Assembly (NCBI GenBank): GCA_900539375.1
Contig: UQBY01000004.1
Coordinates: 1-64,000, forward strand
Reading direction: 5' to 3'
Source of the DNA: an uncultured Clostridium sp.
GTDB taxonomy: Bacteria > Bacillota > Clostridia > Clostridiales > Clostridiaceae
DNA: 64,000 nucleotides
Of this stretch, positions 53,442 through 62,785 are shown one piece after another; position 1 is the first letter of the stretch, and each line of letters starts with the position of its first letter. A model generated the notes under the pieces. The model saw nothing but the letters and a program-made list of their open reading frames with translations, ran no database searches and was not told the DNA's origin. The position numbers were made by a program, and so were the translations under genes.

Positions 53442-54959
53442 TTATCTCATTGGAATAACTACAGTAGATTTTTGATAGTCATAAAACATAAGCCAACATC
53501 CAATTTCTTTATTTTTAATCCAAGTTACAAATCCTGTTTTTCCTGCATAAGGTTGTTCATCTACTTCTTTAGTTCCAGGAACACCATAAACTATATAATC
53601 AACATTACCATATTGATTATATTTATATCCAAGCATAAAATAACCATACTTTTTTATATAAGGATAATAGTTTATCATTGGATAATATACTATGTTGTAC
53701 TTATTATAATCTGATATATCACACATATCATCAATGGAATTAATTTTTACCTTATACCACTTACAATATTTTATTTCATTAAATTCACCAACAACTTCTT
53801 CAAATCCACTTGTTACTTGTGTGAAAAATTGCCCTAAAGCTCCATTTAGTTTAAATGTCTTGTTACTTTTTCTATAACCTTCTAAATTTAAGTTTCTATT
53901 TTCTTCTAAGTTATATTCTATAGTTTCTTTAGGTTCTTCCTCTTCTTCTTCATAGTGAAAATTTTCTTTTTTTCTTTCTTCAATTTTTCTTTCATAGTCT
54001 TCAAAGGTAATAGGGATTTCTCCTCTAGTAAGGCAAGGGTCTTGAAAATCTATATCCTCTTTTCTTTCACATTTTTCCTCATTACATTTACAATTAGGAC
54101 ATTCTTTTTCTTCCTCTTTGCCTTTATCTTTATGGTGATGTTTTTCTTCCTTTTCACATTCTATTTCTTTATGTTCGTGCTTTTCACACTTAGTACATTC
54201 TACCTTCTCAGCTTTTTCTTCCTTATGCTCACATTTTACCTCATTAGAATTACTCTTTTCTTCTTTATGGTCTTTGCATTCTTTCTCTTTATGTGCTTCC
54301 ACTTCTTCAAGGGCTTCTTCATTACGTTTTTTGCAAGGTTCTTCTTTGCTATCATTTTTACAAGGCTTTTCTTTTTTATCCTCATATTTTTTACAATCAC
54401 AATTGCTTTCTTCTTTTTTCTTAGATTCTTTTTTTTCGCAGTCCTTCTCTTCTATCTTAACTGCTTTTTTTTCTTCCACTTTAGCTTCTTTTTTCTCTTT
54501 TTCACTAATCATCTTATTAGCATCATCACATTTTATAATTTTTACATTTTTCCATCCACTACAATCAGATTCACCATTTATAAAACCATACATTAAAAAA
54601 CTAGGTTTACCATCTTTATATTTATATATTCCTGCACCTGATATCTTATCATAAGAGAAATTTAGCCCTGCAATATCATTAATATAATAATCTTTATATG
54701 CTTCTCCTTTACCTAATTCATCTACCTTTAAGGAGCCTAGGTCTACTATTTTTTTCATATCTTTTTTATAGCAGATAAGTACCATGAAATATTCATTATC
54801 ACTTTTTAAATTTTGAGTATAAAATGATATTTTGCATTTATCACTTTTAGCTTCTATCTTTGCATATCCAGATAGAGGCTTTTCTCCATCTTTTAAGTGC
54901 TCCTTTTCATCCTCCTGTAGTATTATGAAGTTTCTATACAATTTGTTATTATGTGACAA
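53442..54959 (-). CDS. Large protein with Lys/Glu/His/Cys-rich middle, unknown function
   Basis: Not recognised with certainty. The protein is 505 residues. The N-terminal domain (about 1-150: FIILQEDEKEHLKDGEKPLSG, then GYAKIEAKSDKCKISFYTQN) resembles a domain seen in clostridial spore- or surface-linked proteins. The middle (about 155-315) is low-complexity, with about fifteen Cys plus HHH and HEH stretches in a Lys/Glu background. The C-terminal globular part (about 375-505) is Tyr-rich. I chose the TTG at 54959, 9 nt after GGAGG; the GTG six codons upstream lacks an SD. It occupies the place of yabG next to ksgA. Confidence 0.8.
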   Translation of the reverse strand: MSHNNKLYRNFIILQEDEKEHLKDGEKPLSGYAKIEAKSDKCKISFYTQNLKSDNEYFMVLICYKKDMKKIVDLGSLKVDELGKGEAYKDYYINDIAGLNFSYDKISGAGIYKYKDGKPSFLMYGFINGESDCSGWKNVKIIKCDDANKMISEKEKKEAKVEEKKAVKIEEKDCEKKESKKKEESNCDCKKYEDKKEKPCKNDSKEEPCKKRNEEALEEVEAHKEKECKDHKEEKSNSNEVKCEHKEEKAEKVECTKCEKHEHKEIECEKEEKHHHKDKGKEEEKECPNCKCNEEKCERKEDIDFQDPCLTRGEIPITFEDYERKIEERKKENFHYEEEEEEPKETIEYNLEENRNLNLEGYRKSNKTFKLNGALGQFFTQVTSGFEEVVGEFNEIKYCKWYKVKINSIDDMCDISDYNKYNIVYYPMINYYPYIKKYGYFMLGYKYNQYGNVDYIVYGVPGTKEVDEQPYAGKTGFVTWIKNKEIGCWLMFYDYQKSTVVIPMR

Positions 54960-55027
54960 GCTCCTATTCCTCCACACATAGATTATTTCAATAAATTATA
55001 TGCATATGTGTGAATATTATTCTCTAA

Positions 55028-55870
55028 TTACTTTATATTATATATTTCATCAGCTAACTTAGCGAACTCTTCAAGACTAAGTGTTTCCCCTCTTCTCTTT
55101 GGGTCAATACCAGCCTTTTCAAAAGCTAATTCTAAATTTTCTTTAGGAAGTCCTAAAAATTTAATTCCATTCCACAATGTTTTTCTTCTCATATTAAAAG
55201 AATTTCTTATAATATCAAACATTAATTTTTCATCTTTTACATTAACTCTTGGTTCACTTAACTTATCAAGCCTTATAACAATAGAATCAACTTTAGGTCT
55301 TGGAATAAAACAACTTGGTGCTACTCTTCTTACAATTTTAGTATTGCAATAATATTGAACCATAAGAGATAAAGCTCCATATTCTTTACAATTAGGTTCT
55401 GCATCTATTCTTTCTGCAACTTCTTTTTGAATCATTATTGTTAATGATTTAAATTTATAATCTTCTTTTAAAAGTCTAGCTATAATAGGAGTTGTTACAT
55501 AGTAAGGTAAATTAGCTACAAGTTTAACACTTTTTTCTTCTCCTATTATTTCATTAAAATCAACTTTTAAAGCATCATTATGTATTAATTTAAAATTAGG
55601 CTCTTCTCCTAATTCAGTTTGTAAAATTGGAATTAAATCATTATCTAATTCTATAGAAACTACCTTTTTAGCCTTGCATAAAAGCTTAGCTGTAAGAGAG
55701 CCTACTCCAGGTCCTATTTCTATTACTAAATCTTCATCATTTACCTCTGCCCCTTCTACTATATCAGTAAGAACAGATTCATCTATTAAAAAGTTTTGCC
55801 CTAAACTCTTTGAAAATTTAAAATTATACTTCCTTATTAATTCTTGGGTATTATAATTTTTTATATCCAT
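55028..55870 (-). CDS. ksgA: 16S rRNA dimethyladenosine transferase
   Basis: Dimethylates A1518 and A1519 of 16S rRNA late in 30S assembly. The 280-residue protein has FSKSLGQNFLIDESVL, the SAM-binding VIEIGPGVGSLT and the catalytic motif NLPYYVTTPI, then CFIPRPKVDSIVIRL in the C-terminal part. It starts 3 nt after rnmV, so the two are coupled, as in other Firmicutes. Confidence 0.97.
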   Translation of the reverse strand: MDIKNYNTQELIRKYNFKFSKSLGQNFLIDESVLTDIVEGAEVNDEDLVIEIGPGVGSLTAKLLCKAKKVVSIELDNDLIPILQTELGEEPNFKLIHNDALKVDFNEIIGEEKSVKLVANLPYYVTTPIIARLLKEDYKFKSLTIMIQKEVAERIDAEPNCKEYGALSLMVQYYCNTKIVRRVAPSCFIPRPKVDSIVIRLDKLSEPRVNVKDEKLMFDIIRNSFNMRRKTLWNGIKFLGLPKENLELAFEKAGIDPKRRGETLSLEEFAKLADEIYNIK

Positions 55871-55873
55871 TAA

Positions 55874-56422
55874 TTATTCTCCTAATTCCTCTGTTATTTT
55901 ATTTATAGCTTTTATAAATTCTTCCTTACTTATACCATAATTATTTAATCTTGAAAGAGTTTGTGCTGCATTTCCATAACCTATTCCAAGTTCTTTTCCT
56001 AAAATAATTCTTCTCTTTTTAGAATCAGGTTGACCTGCTAGTTTAAAATGGTATAAATCTTGCATATTATAAAAGTCATTTTTTTCTTCTAAAGTAATTT
56101 TAGCATTTTCTAAAGCCTTAATTATAACTTCTGGAGTTGCATTTTCCACACCAATATCTCCATCTTTTAAACCATCTTCTTGTGCTATATAAGCATGCTT
56201 TATTCCCTTTACTCTTTTAGAAATAATACTTCTAATTTTTTCTCCAGCAAAATCTGGGTCAGTCAAAACTATAACACCTTTTCTTTTTTGAGCTTCTTTT
56301 ATTCTTGCTATTACCTTTGCATTTATTCCAAATCCACCAACAGCTATCATTTCAGCATCTACAGCTTTTTTAACTGCTGCTATGTCATCTCTTCCCTCTA
56401 CCACTATAACTTCCTTTATCAA
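55874..56422 (-). CDS. rnmV: Ribonuclease M5
   Basis: Matures 5S rRNA. The 182-residue protein has a Toprim domain (IKEVIVVEGRDDIAAVKKA, then VLTDPDFAGEKIR) and a C-terminal 5S-binding region (KRRIILGKELGIGYGNAAQTL). The start is TTG, 7 nt after AAGGAAG. It is the first gene of rnmV-ksgA and follows yabE across a terminator. Confidence 0.95.
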   Translation of the reverse strand: MIKEVIVVEGRDDIAAVKKAVDAEMIAVGGFGINAKVIARIKEAQKRKGVIVLTDPDFAGEKIRSIISKRVKGIKHAYIAQEDGLKDGDIGVENATPEVIIKALENAKITLEEKNDFYNMQDLYHFKLAGQPDSKKRRIILGKELGIGYGNAAQTLSRLNNYGISKEEFIKAINKITEELGE

Positions 56423-56556
56423 AACAATACTTCCTTTCCTTAAATTTAGTTATTATTTATTATATCAAACTTTCTAAAGAAGTGTGAAATTATTACTCTT
56501 TATTATTAAGCTTAACAAGTTATATGTAATTTAATACCCAATATAACTTCAAAAAA

Positions 56557-56594
56557 AAATAGCCCTTGCACTTTTTAGTACAATGACTATTTTA
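56557..56594 (-). terminator. Terminator after yabE
   Basis: Imperfect long stem (AAATAGTCATTGTAC paired with GTGCAAGGGCTATTT, G-U pairs included) with TTTTTTTT following on the minus strand. It lies between yabE and rnmV; the rest of that gap shows nothing clear. Confidence 0.75.
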
Positions 56595-56641
56595 GTTTAT
56601 TTATATATAATTGCTTATCAAATTATTCTATATAAATCATA

Positions 56642-57697
56642 TTACCATTCACCAGGGTATGCTATAACAACAATTTCTTTATTTCTTCTACCCCAGTTTA
56701 CACATTCTCGATGTGTATCAAAATATAAATCTATTACATTTCCTTTAACAGCTCCGCCAATATCTGCAGCTACAGCGTAACCATAATCCTCAACCCAAAC
56801 TTTACTTCCTAAAGGAATAACTGTTGGATCAACAGCTATTGTACTTATGCCATTTGGATCTCTTTTTAAACTTCTTCCTGAGTAAGTTCTATCTGAACTA
56901 CTACTTGCGGTATAAGCAGTTGCACTTGCAGTAAACTTCTTCTTGCCATAAATATCTCCGCCTCTGTTAACAACACCATCCATTGTTCCCATTGCTATTA
57001 TTTCACTTTGTGCTTCTTTTATAACCTTAGCCGCAATTTGTTCTCTTTCAACCTCTACGCCATCATGTTTTACAACTTCATAAGTTACTTCTTGTTCTCC
57101 ATTGATACCTTCTTGTTTTACAACATCTGGCTGTATTGAATATCTTGTATTATCTTCTATAATTTCTGTTGAATATTTTATTTCTTGCTTTTCTACTACT
57201 TTTTCTACTTCTACATCTGTTATTTTTACTTCCATGCCATCTTCAATTTTTGATGATAAAGCAGGTTCAACTATATCTTGTTCTTTATAATCTATTCCTG
57301 ATTCTTTTAGTTCATCCTTTTCTGCTTCAAGCATGTCCTCAACTGTATCCTCAGCTGTTAATAGCTCTTTTTGCTCTTGACCTGCCATTACAACTTTTAC
57401 TTGTACAGCTCTTTTAATTTCAATTTTTTGATTTTCTGTTACTTCGGTATCTAATGATGGTTCAATCTTGTCTTTTTCTAACACTTCTATTCCCTTATCA
57501 TCCAGTGCCTCTTTAACAGTCCCTTTGTATGTGACAAATGTTTCTTCTTTTCCGTCTATACTTATAATTACTGTTTTTCTCATATTAACAATCAAAACAG
57601 TGGATATGATAATTGCTGCTATTATCATCCCGCTTATTATTTTTGCCTTAGGACCGTTAGAAAAACTCTTTTTTAATTTTTTAAAGTTTTCTATCAT
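56642..57697 (-). CDS. yabE: YabE-like cell-wall protein (DUF348-G5-3D)
   Basis: Secreted wall-associated protein related to resuscitation-promoting factors; probably a lytic enzyme acting on peptidoglycan. The 351-residue protein has one membrane segment (about 20-38) and two DUF348 ubiquitin-like repeats (about 40-155; TYKGTVKEALDDKGI and TAEDTVEDML). A G5 domain covers about 160-245 and a C-terminal 3D domain has the Asp residues in AVDPTVIPLG, AAADIG-like AVAADIGGAVKG and VIDLYFD. I chose the ATG at 57697, after AAGGAGGG. Same locus as B. subtilis. Confidence 0.92.
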   Translation of the reverse strand: MIENFKKLKKSFSNGPKAKIISGMIIAAIIISTVLIVNMRKTVIISIDGKEETFVTYKGTVKEALDDKGIEVLEKDKIEPSLDTEVTENQKIEIKRAVQVKVVMAGQEQKELLTAEDTVEDMLEAEKDELKESGIDYKEQDIVEPALSSKIEDGMEVKITDVEVEKVVEKQEIKYSTEIIEDNTRYSIQPDVVKQEGINGEQEVTYEVVKHDGVEVEREQIAAKVIKEAQSEIIAMGTMDGVVNRGGDIYGKKKFTASATAYTASSSSDRTYSGRSLKRDPNGISTIAVDPTVIPLGSKVWVEDYGYAVAADIGGAVKGNVIDLYFDTHRECVNWGRRNKEIVVIAYPGEW

Positions 57698-57927
57698 AGT
57701 ATTTCCCTCCTTTGGCAAGAGCAACAAGGTCATTATACACTAGACTTATTTAATTTGTCAAATCTATTTCCTATTAATGTAAATATATATCCTATAAATT
57801 AACATTTTTGTTTTATAAATTTTAATTAAATTAAAGTGTTTTTATTGAAATCGATTGTTAAAATTAATTTTTTTGTTATTTTATTTATATTTTAAATTTT
57901 TTTATTTCCCAAAACCTCTTTAAAAAT

Positions 57928-58710
57928 CTATTGTATTTTAAATAGATTTTGCAAGTTTTCATTCACTTTTAAGTTAAGTTCTTTAGGATTAATTTCTTTT
58001 ATCTCTGAAATTTTTTCTATTACATATTTAATATAACTTGATTTATTTCTTTTTCCTCTATTAGGTTCAGGAGCCATGTAAGGGCAATCAGTTTCCACTA
58101 ATAATCTTTCAACAGGTACTTCCTTTACTACTTTTACAACCTTTTTAGCATTTTTAAAGGTTACAACTCCTGTTACTCCAATATAATATCCTAACTTTAA
58201 ACATTCCTTTGCAAACTCTACACTTCCTGAAAAACAATGTACAACACCTTTAACATTAGGAAATTCCTTAATTATATTTAAAGTATCTTCATGAGCATCC
58301 CTATCATGTATTATTACAGGAACATTAAGCTCTTCTGCCAATTTCATATGTCTTCTAAAGACATCTTTTTGAATTTCTTTATCTGGATTTTCATCCCAAT
58401 AATAATCAAGGCCTATTTCTCCTATTGCTTTAACTTTAGGATTTTTTTTAATAATATCTTTAAATTCATCAAGCATTTCATCTTTAAATTCATCAGCATT
58501 TTCTGGATGAATTCCTACTGCCCCATAAATAAAGTCATATGTATTAATTAATTCACAGGTTTTTGCAATACTTTTATATGAAGAGGAGCAATTCATTATA
58601 CCAATTACTCCTTCATTTTTAAGTTCTTCAAGAACTTCTTTTCTATCATTATCAAACTCTTCATCATCATAATGAGCATGACTATCAAAAATTTTATATT
58701 CTGTGTTCAT
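57928..58710 (-). CDS. tatD: TatD-family metal-dependent DNase
   Basis: TIM-barrel metallohydrolase; family members are 3'-5' exonucleases or deoxyribonucleases. The 260-residue protein has the ligands DSHAHYDDEEFD, GEIGLDYYW, VIIHDRDAHEDT, VHCFSGS and VETDCPYMAPEPNRG. The ATG follows AGGAAG. It lies between the ferritin-like gene and yabE, in the metG-tatD-yabE order of Firmicutes. The 190-bp gap after it is featureless A/T. Confidence 0.94.
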   Translation of the reverse strand: MNTEYKIFDSHAHYDDEEFDNDRKEVLEELKNEGVIGIMNCSSSYKSIAKTCELINTYDFIYGAVGIHPENADEFKDEMLDEFKDIIKKNPKVKAIGEIGLDYYWDENPDKEIQKDVFRRHMKLAEELNVPVIIHDRDAHEDTLNIIKEFPNVKGVVHCFSGSVEFAKECLKLGYYIGVTGVVTFKNAKKVVKVVKEVPVERLLVETDCPYMAPEPNRGKRNKSSYIKYVIEKISEIKEINPKELNLKVNENLQNLFKIQ

Positions 58711-58765
58711 GTATAATCACTTCCTAAATTAATTTTTATTTATATTATACACTAACACAAATCTT

Positions 58766-59197
58766 TTATATATTTTTTAATTTTTTAAAATGTTTCTCAT
58801 TATCTTCTACTATTTTTTCAATTTCTCTTTTTATATCAGGTTCTAAATCCTCATGCTCTGCAATAAATTTATTTCCTTGCTCAATTCCCATATTCATTGC
58901 TTTTATTGCATAGTCTAATACTTTTTCATCAGAATCCACAACCATAAGCTTTATTTCTTCCCAAGCCTCTCCAAGCATTCCTATAAACCCTAAAGTATCT
59001 GTGGCATCTCCACCTAACAATTCTATTCTATGGGTTATGGCCTCTTCATGTCTTTTAAAAGATTCCACTATAATTCTTAGTTCATTTTTTAGTTTTTCAT
59101 CCTGAGCCTTTTCTAAATAATCCTTAAAAGTAGCACCCCCCATATGAACTCCTCTAAGAAATTTATTTAAATCATCAATTAATTTTTGGTTTTCCAA
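58766..59197 (-). CDS. DUF2383 ferritin-like four-helix protein
   Basis: The 143-residue all-helical protein fits the DUF2383 ferritin-like superfamily: four long helices with Glu/His pairs, among them ESFKRHEEAI, GDATDTLGFIGMLGEAWEEI and AEHEDLEPDIKREIEKIVED. Whether it binds metal is not known. I chose TTG at 59197 (MENQKLIDDL), after GAGGTGATA; a GTG three codons upstream overlaps the SD. It is inserted between metG and tatD and may be read with them. Confidence 0.78.
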   Translation of the reverse strand: MENQKLIDDLNKFLRGVHMGGATFKDYLEKAQDEKLKNELRIIVESFKRHEEAITHRIELLGGDATDTLGFIGMLGEAWEEIKLMVVDSDEKVLDYAIKAMNMGIEQGNKFIAEHEDLEPDIKREIEKIVEDNEKHFKKLKNI

Positions 59198-59264
59198 TTT
59201 TATCACCTCAAATTTAGTATCCTTTTATTTGAGGATTTTATTCATATTTTTAACCAAACTAATA

Positions 59265-61205
59265 TTATCTAACTATACTTCCTGTTGGTAAATCCCCAGG
59301 ATTAACAACTGATAATATGCTATCATCATCTGTTGAAGCTGCAAGTATCATACCTTGAGATAGTTCTCCTCTTAATTTAACAGGTTTTAAATTAGCAACT
59401 AAAACTACATTCTTTCCTATTAAATCTTCTGGTTTATAGAATTTTGATATTCCTGATACAACCTGTCTTTCTTCTCCACCTAAATCTACTTTTAATTTTA
59501 AAAGTTTCTTAGCTCCCTTAACTGGTTCGCAATCTTTAACTTTAACTACTCTTAAATCTAGTTTTTCAAAATCTTCTATAGTTATTTCTTCTTTAATTGG
59601 AGTAATTGGCTTTTTAATAGCTGCTTTTTGAGCTTCTGATATAGCTTCTAATTCCTTAAGCTTTTCATGAACATCAATTCTTGGGAATAAATTATCTCCC
59701 TTTACTACTTTAGTTCCAGCAACTGTTCCATCAAAAGATGATAATGAAACCCAATCAGTTTTAGAAGCATTTATTTGCTTATTTATTTTTTCTGATGTAT
59801 CTGGTAAGAATGATGATAATAAAATTGATGATATTCTTAAAGATTCTATTAAGTTATATAAAACAGTTCCTAATCTTTCTTTCTTTTCTTCATCCTTTGC
59901 TAATATCCAAGGTGTTGTTTCATCTATATATTTATTAGCTCTTCCTATAAGAGCAAATACATGTTCAATAGCTTCTGGTATATTTAACTTTTCTACTGAG
60001 GCTTCAACCTTACTTGGAGTAGCTAATGCTAGGTTTATAAGTTCATCATCTATAGCTTCTTTTGCAGTTGGACTTGGAATTATTCCTCCAAAATATTTTT
60101 CAACCATTGCAACTGTTCTTGATAATAAGTTTCCTAAATCATTACAAAGGTCTGAGTTTATTTTATTTATGAATATTTCATTGTTAAATAATCCATCTGA
60201 ACCAAATGGAATTTCTTTTAATAAATAATATCTAACAGGGTCTACTCCAAAGCTGTTAACTAAAGTTACAGGGTCTACTACATTTCCTTTAGACTTAGAC
60301 ATCTTTCCACCATCAACTAAAAGCCATCCATGACCAAATACCTTCTTTGGTAGAGGTAAATCTAAAGCCATTAACATAATTGGCCAATAAATAGTGTGGA
60401 ATCTTAATATATCCTTACCTATTAAATGAACATCTGCAGGCCAGTATTTTTCAAACTTTTCTGTATTATCACTTCCATAGCCTAAAGCAGTTATATAGTT
60501 TGTTAAAGCATCTATCCATACATACACAACATGCTTTGTATCAAAGGTTACTGGAATTCCCCAGTCAAAGCTTGTTCTTGAAACACAAAGGTCTTGAAGT
60601 CCTGGTTTTAAGAAATTATTTATCATTTCATTTTTTCTTGATTCTGGTTGAATAAAATCTGGATGGTCTTCTATATACTTTATAAGTTTATCTGCATATT
60701 TACTCATTTTGAAGAAATATGCTTCTTCCTTAGACTTTTCTACTGGTCTTCCACAGTCTGGGCACTTTCCATCTACTAATTGAGTTTCTGTCCAGAAAGA
60801 TTCACAAGGGGTACAATACATTCCTTCATATGAACTTTTATAAATATCTCCTTGGTCATAAAGCTTTTTAAATATCTTTTGAACAGCTTCTACATGATAC
60901 TCATCTGTTGTTCTTATAAATTTGTCATAACTTATGTTCATCATCTTCCAAAGGTCTTTTATTCCAGCTACAACTTCATCAACATGCTCCTTTGGAGTTA
61001 TATTTTTTTCTTCTGCTATTCTTTGTATTTTTTGACCATGTTCATCTGTTCCTGTTAAAAACATTACATCATAGCCAGTTAATCTTTTAAATCTAGCTAT
61101 TGCATCTGCTGCAACAGTTGTATAGGTATTTCCTATATGTAGTTTTGTTGATGGATAATAAATTGGTGTTGTTATATAGAATGTTTTTTTACACTCATTA
61201 CACAT
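59265..61205 (-). CDS. metG: Methionyl-tRNA synthetase
   Basis: Charges tRNA-Met. The 646-residue protein has the HIGH-like KLHIGNTYT, the zinc site CTPCESFW...CPDCG and KMSKSKGN near residue 300. An anticodon-binding helical domain spans about 370-520, and a C-terminal OB-fold tRNA-binding domain (EMAP/Trbp111 type, about 540-646, FEKLDLRVVKVKDCEPV) drives dimer formation. SD GGAGGA. It is the target of the T-box leader just upstream. Confidence 0.98.
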   Translation of the reverse strand: MCNECKKTFYITTPIYYPSTKLHIGNTYTTVAADAIARFKRLTGYDVMFLTGTDEHGQKIQRIAEEKNITPKEHVDEVVAGIKDLWKMMNISYDKFIRTTDEYHVEAVQKIFKKLYDQGDIYKSSYEGMYCTPCESFWTETQLVDGKCPDCGRPVEKSKEEAYFFKMSKYADKLIKYIEDHPDFIQPESRKNEMINNFLKPGLQDLCVSRTSFDWGIPVTFDTKHVVYVWIDALTNYITALGYGSDNTEKFEKYWPADVHLIGKDILRFHTIYWPIMLMALDLPLPKKVFGHGWLLVDGGKMSKSKGNVVDPVTLVNSFGVDPVRYYLLKEIPFGSDGLFNNEIFINKINSDLCNDLGNLLSRTVAMVEKYFGGIIPSPTAKEAIDDELINLALATPSKVEASVEKLNIPEAIEHVFALIGRANKYIDETTPWILAKDEEKKERLGTVLYNLIESLRISSILLSSFLPDTSEKINKQINASKTDWVSLSSFDGTVAGTKVVKGDNLFPRIDVHEKLKELEAISEAQKAAIKKPITPIKEEITIEDFEKLDLRVVKVKDCEPVKGAKKLLKLKVDLGGEERQVVSGISKFYKPEDLIGKNVVLVANLKPVKLRGELSQGMILAASTDDDSILSVVNPGDLPTGSIVR

Positions 61206-61238
61206 TACTTTTTCCTCCTCTAAATAAGAAATAATTTA

Positions 61239-61525
61239 TAAAAAAAATCTCTATATAAGCACTATTATTGCCTATATAGAGACGTAATAAACTAATTATT
61301 TACGTGTTACCACTCTATTTTATTTCTGCTTCACAACAGAAACCTTATTAAGTGACTACCATCACTATTCAATATAACGGTTGATTCCGTAATCTCCTAA
61401 CAAAAAAATTTTTGCTTAAAGATTCTGCTCCAAGACCATCTTCATAAGACTTTCTGCCACAAGCTTTCACCATATACTTGCTCTCTTTAGACCATTTTTC
61501 TTATTACTCTTCTCTTCTTTGCATT
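61239..61525 (-). promoter_or_regulatory. T-box riboswitch leader of metG
   Basis: A 290-nt leader between the promoter and metG. It contains the T-box core AGAGTGGTAACACGT (61302-61316), which binds the acceptor end of uncharged tRNA. Directly after it is a terminator (arms TCTCTATATA/TATATAGAGA, 61248-61282, then eight T). Upstream lies a stem I region with AGTA and GAA E-loop-like elements. The downstream gene makes Met the expected specifier (AUG triplets are present), but I cannot place the specifier loop without folding. Confidence 0.9.
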
Positions 61526-61532
61526 TAATTTC

Positions 61533-61561
61533 ATGATAAATCAAAAATTTTTACATGTCAA
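61533..61561 (-). promoter_or_regulatory. Sigma-A promoter for the metG T-box transcript
   Basis: Minus strand TTGACA (61556-61561) and TATCAT (61533-61538) separated by 17 bp, placing the start just ahead of the T-box leader. Confidence 0.75.
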
Positions 61562-61628
61562 TTTATTTTTTATCTTATTCTATTTATGTTTTACATTAAT
61601 TTATTTTATTGGTTTTTATATGTTAGTT

Positions 61629-61657
61629 TTGATATAATTTGATTAATTTGTTATAAT
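61629..61657 (+). promoter_or_regulatory. Sigma-A promoter for the LacI-type regulator
   Basis: Plus strand TTGATA (61629-61634) and TATAAT (61652-61657) with 17 bp between; 54 bp ahead of the ATG. Confidence 0.75.
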
Positions 61658-61710
61658 ATATAAGCAAAAGTAGGGATTTCATTTTTCATATAGGAGGGTG
61701 GGAATTTATT

Positions 61711-62724
61711 ATGAAAAAGAAAGTAACTTTTAGTGATATAGCCAAATATACAAATTTTTCAAAAACAACTATTTCAAGATACTTTAATAATCCTCAATCT
61801 TTAACTGAGGAAACTAAAAATAAAATTAAAGAAGCATTAACTATATTAGATTATAAAGAAAATAAGGTTGCAAAGTGTTTAGCAAATGGAAAAACTGAAA
61901 TAATTGGAGTTATAGTTCCTAATTTATTTTTAGATTATTATTCAAAAATTTTAAATGACATAATTAATACATATCCTAAAAACAAATATAAATTTTTAGT
62001 TTTTTTAGGACATAGTGATCCTAAACAAGAAATGAATTACATAAAAGAGCTTATGGCTTATCAAATTGAAGGATTAATTATTTTAACTCATTCAATTTCA
62101 TCTGAAACATTAAGAGATTTAGATATTCCTATAGTTGGCATAGAACGTGAAGATAAGTATATCTCTAGTGTTAATAGTAATAACTATTCTGGGAGCTATG
62201 AAGCTGTAAATTTATTAGTTGAAAATAAATGTGATGAACTTTTTCATATTAATAACTTACCTAATGAAAAAATTGCAGCTTATGACCGTATAAAGGCCTT
62301 TGAAAATGTTTGTAATGAAAATAACAAAGAACCTCATTTTTATTTTAGAGATTTTAATGAGTCCTATGATGATACATATAAAGAACTTTTTAATATCTAT
62401 AAAGAAATAGAAAGTAACTTTCCAAATTGCAAAAAAGGTATCTTTTTAAGTAATGATATTTATGCAAATATATTTTTAAATATACTTGTACTTAATAATA
62501 AAAAAACCCCTGAAGAATATGAAGTTATAGGATTTGATAATTCTCCTATATCTAGTCAATCTATTATTCCTATAACTACTGTTGGACAAGACTTAAATTT
62601 AATTGTTGATAATGCTATGAGTGTACTTATTAAGCAAATTAACTCTAGAAAAGAAAAAATATCTTGTGATATTGAACATGTAAATATTGAAACTAAGCTT
62701 ATAAAAAGAAAAACAACATTATAA
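61711..62724 (+). CDS. LacI/GalR-family transcriptional regulator
   Basis: The 337-residue protein has an N-terminal LacI helix-turn-helix (VTFSDIAKYTNFSKTTISRYF, then NPQSLTEETKNKI) and a periplasmic-binding-protein-like effector domain (about 60-330) with EIIGVIVPNLFLDYYSKI and VIGFDNSPISSQS. SD GGAGGGTGGG. The sugar or other effector cannot be told; no transport or sugar gene is next to it. It converges on the nhaC-type gene. Confidence 0.92.
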   Translation: MKKKVTFSDIAKYTNFSKTTISRYFNNPQSLTEETKNKIKEALTILDYKENKVAKCLANGKTEIIGVIVPNLFLDYYSKILNDIINTYPKNKYKFLVFLGHSDPKQEMNYIKELMAYQIEGLIILTHSISSETLRDLDIPIVGIEREDKYISSVNSNNYSGSYEAVNLLVENKCDELFHINNLPNEKIAAYDRIKAFENVCNENNKEPHFYFRDFNESYDDTYKELFNIYKEIESNFPNCKKGIFLSNDIYANIFLNILVLNNKKTPEEYEVIGFDNSPISSQSIIPITTVGQDLNLIVDNAMSVLIKQINSRKEKISCDIEHVNIETKLIKRKTTL

Positions 62725-62740
62725 ATATTTTACTATTTAA

Positions 62741-62781
62741 AAAATAGCTTTTGCAATTTTATGTTATGCAAAAGCTATTTT
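62741..62781. terminator. Bidirectional terminator between the LacI-type and nhaC-type genes
   Basis: Perfect 15-bp arms AAAATAGCTTTTGCA/TGCAAAAGCTATTTT with an 11-nt loop and T-tracts on both strands. Confidence 0.9.
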
Positions 62782-62785
62782 TAAT

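Noticed and set aside
53955..54596. 213-codon plus-strand open frame, Phe-rich
   Set aside because: It is the complement of the Lys/Glu-rich middle of the 53442-54959 gene; AAG/GAA codons read backwards as CTT/TTC. No SD and an implausible protein.
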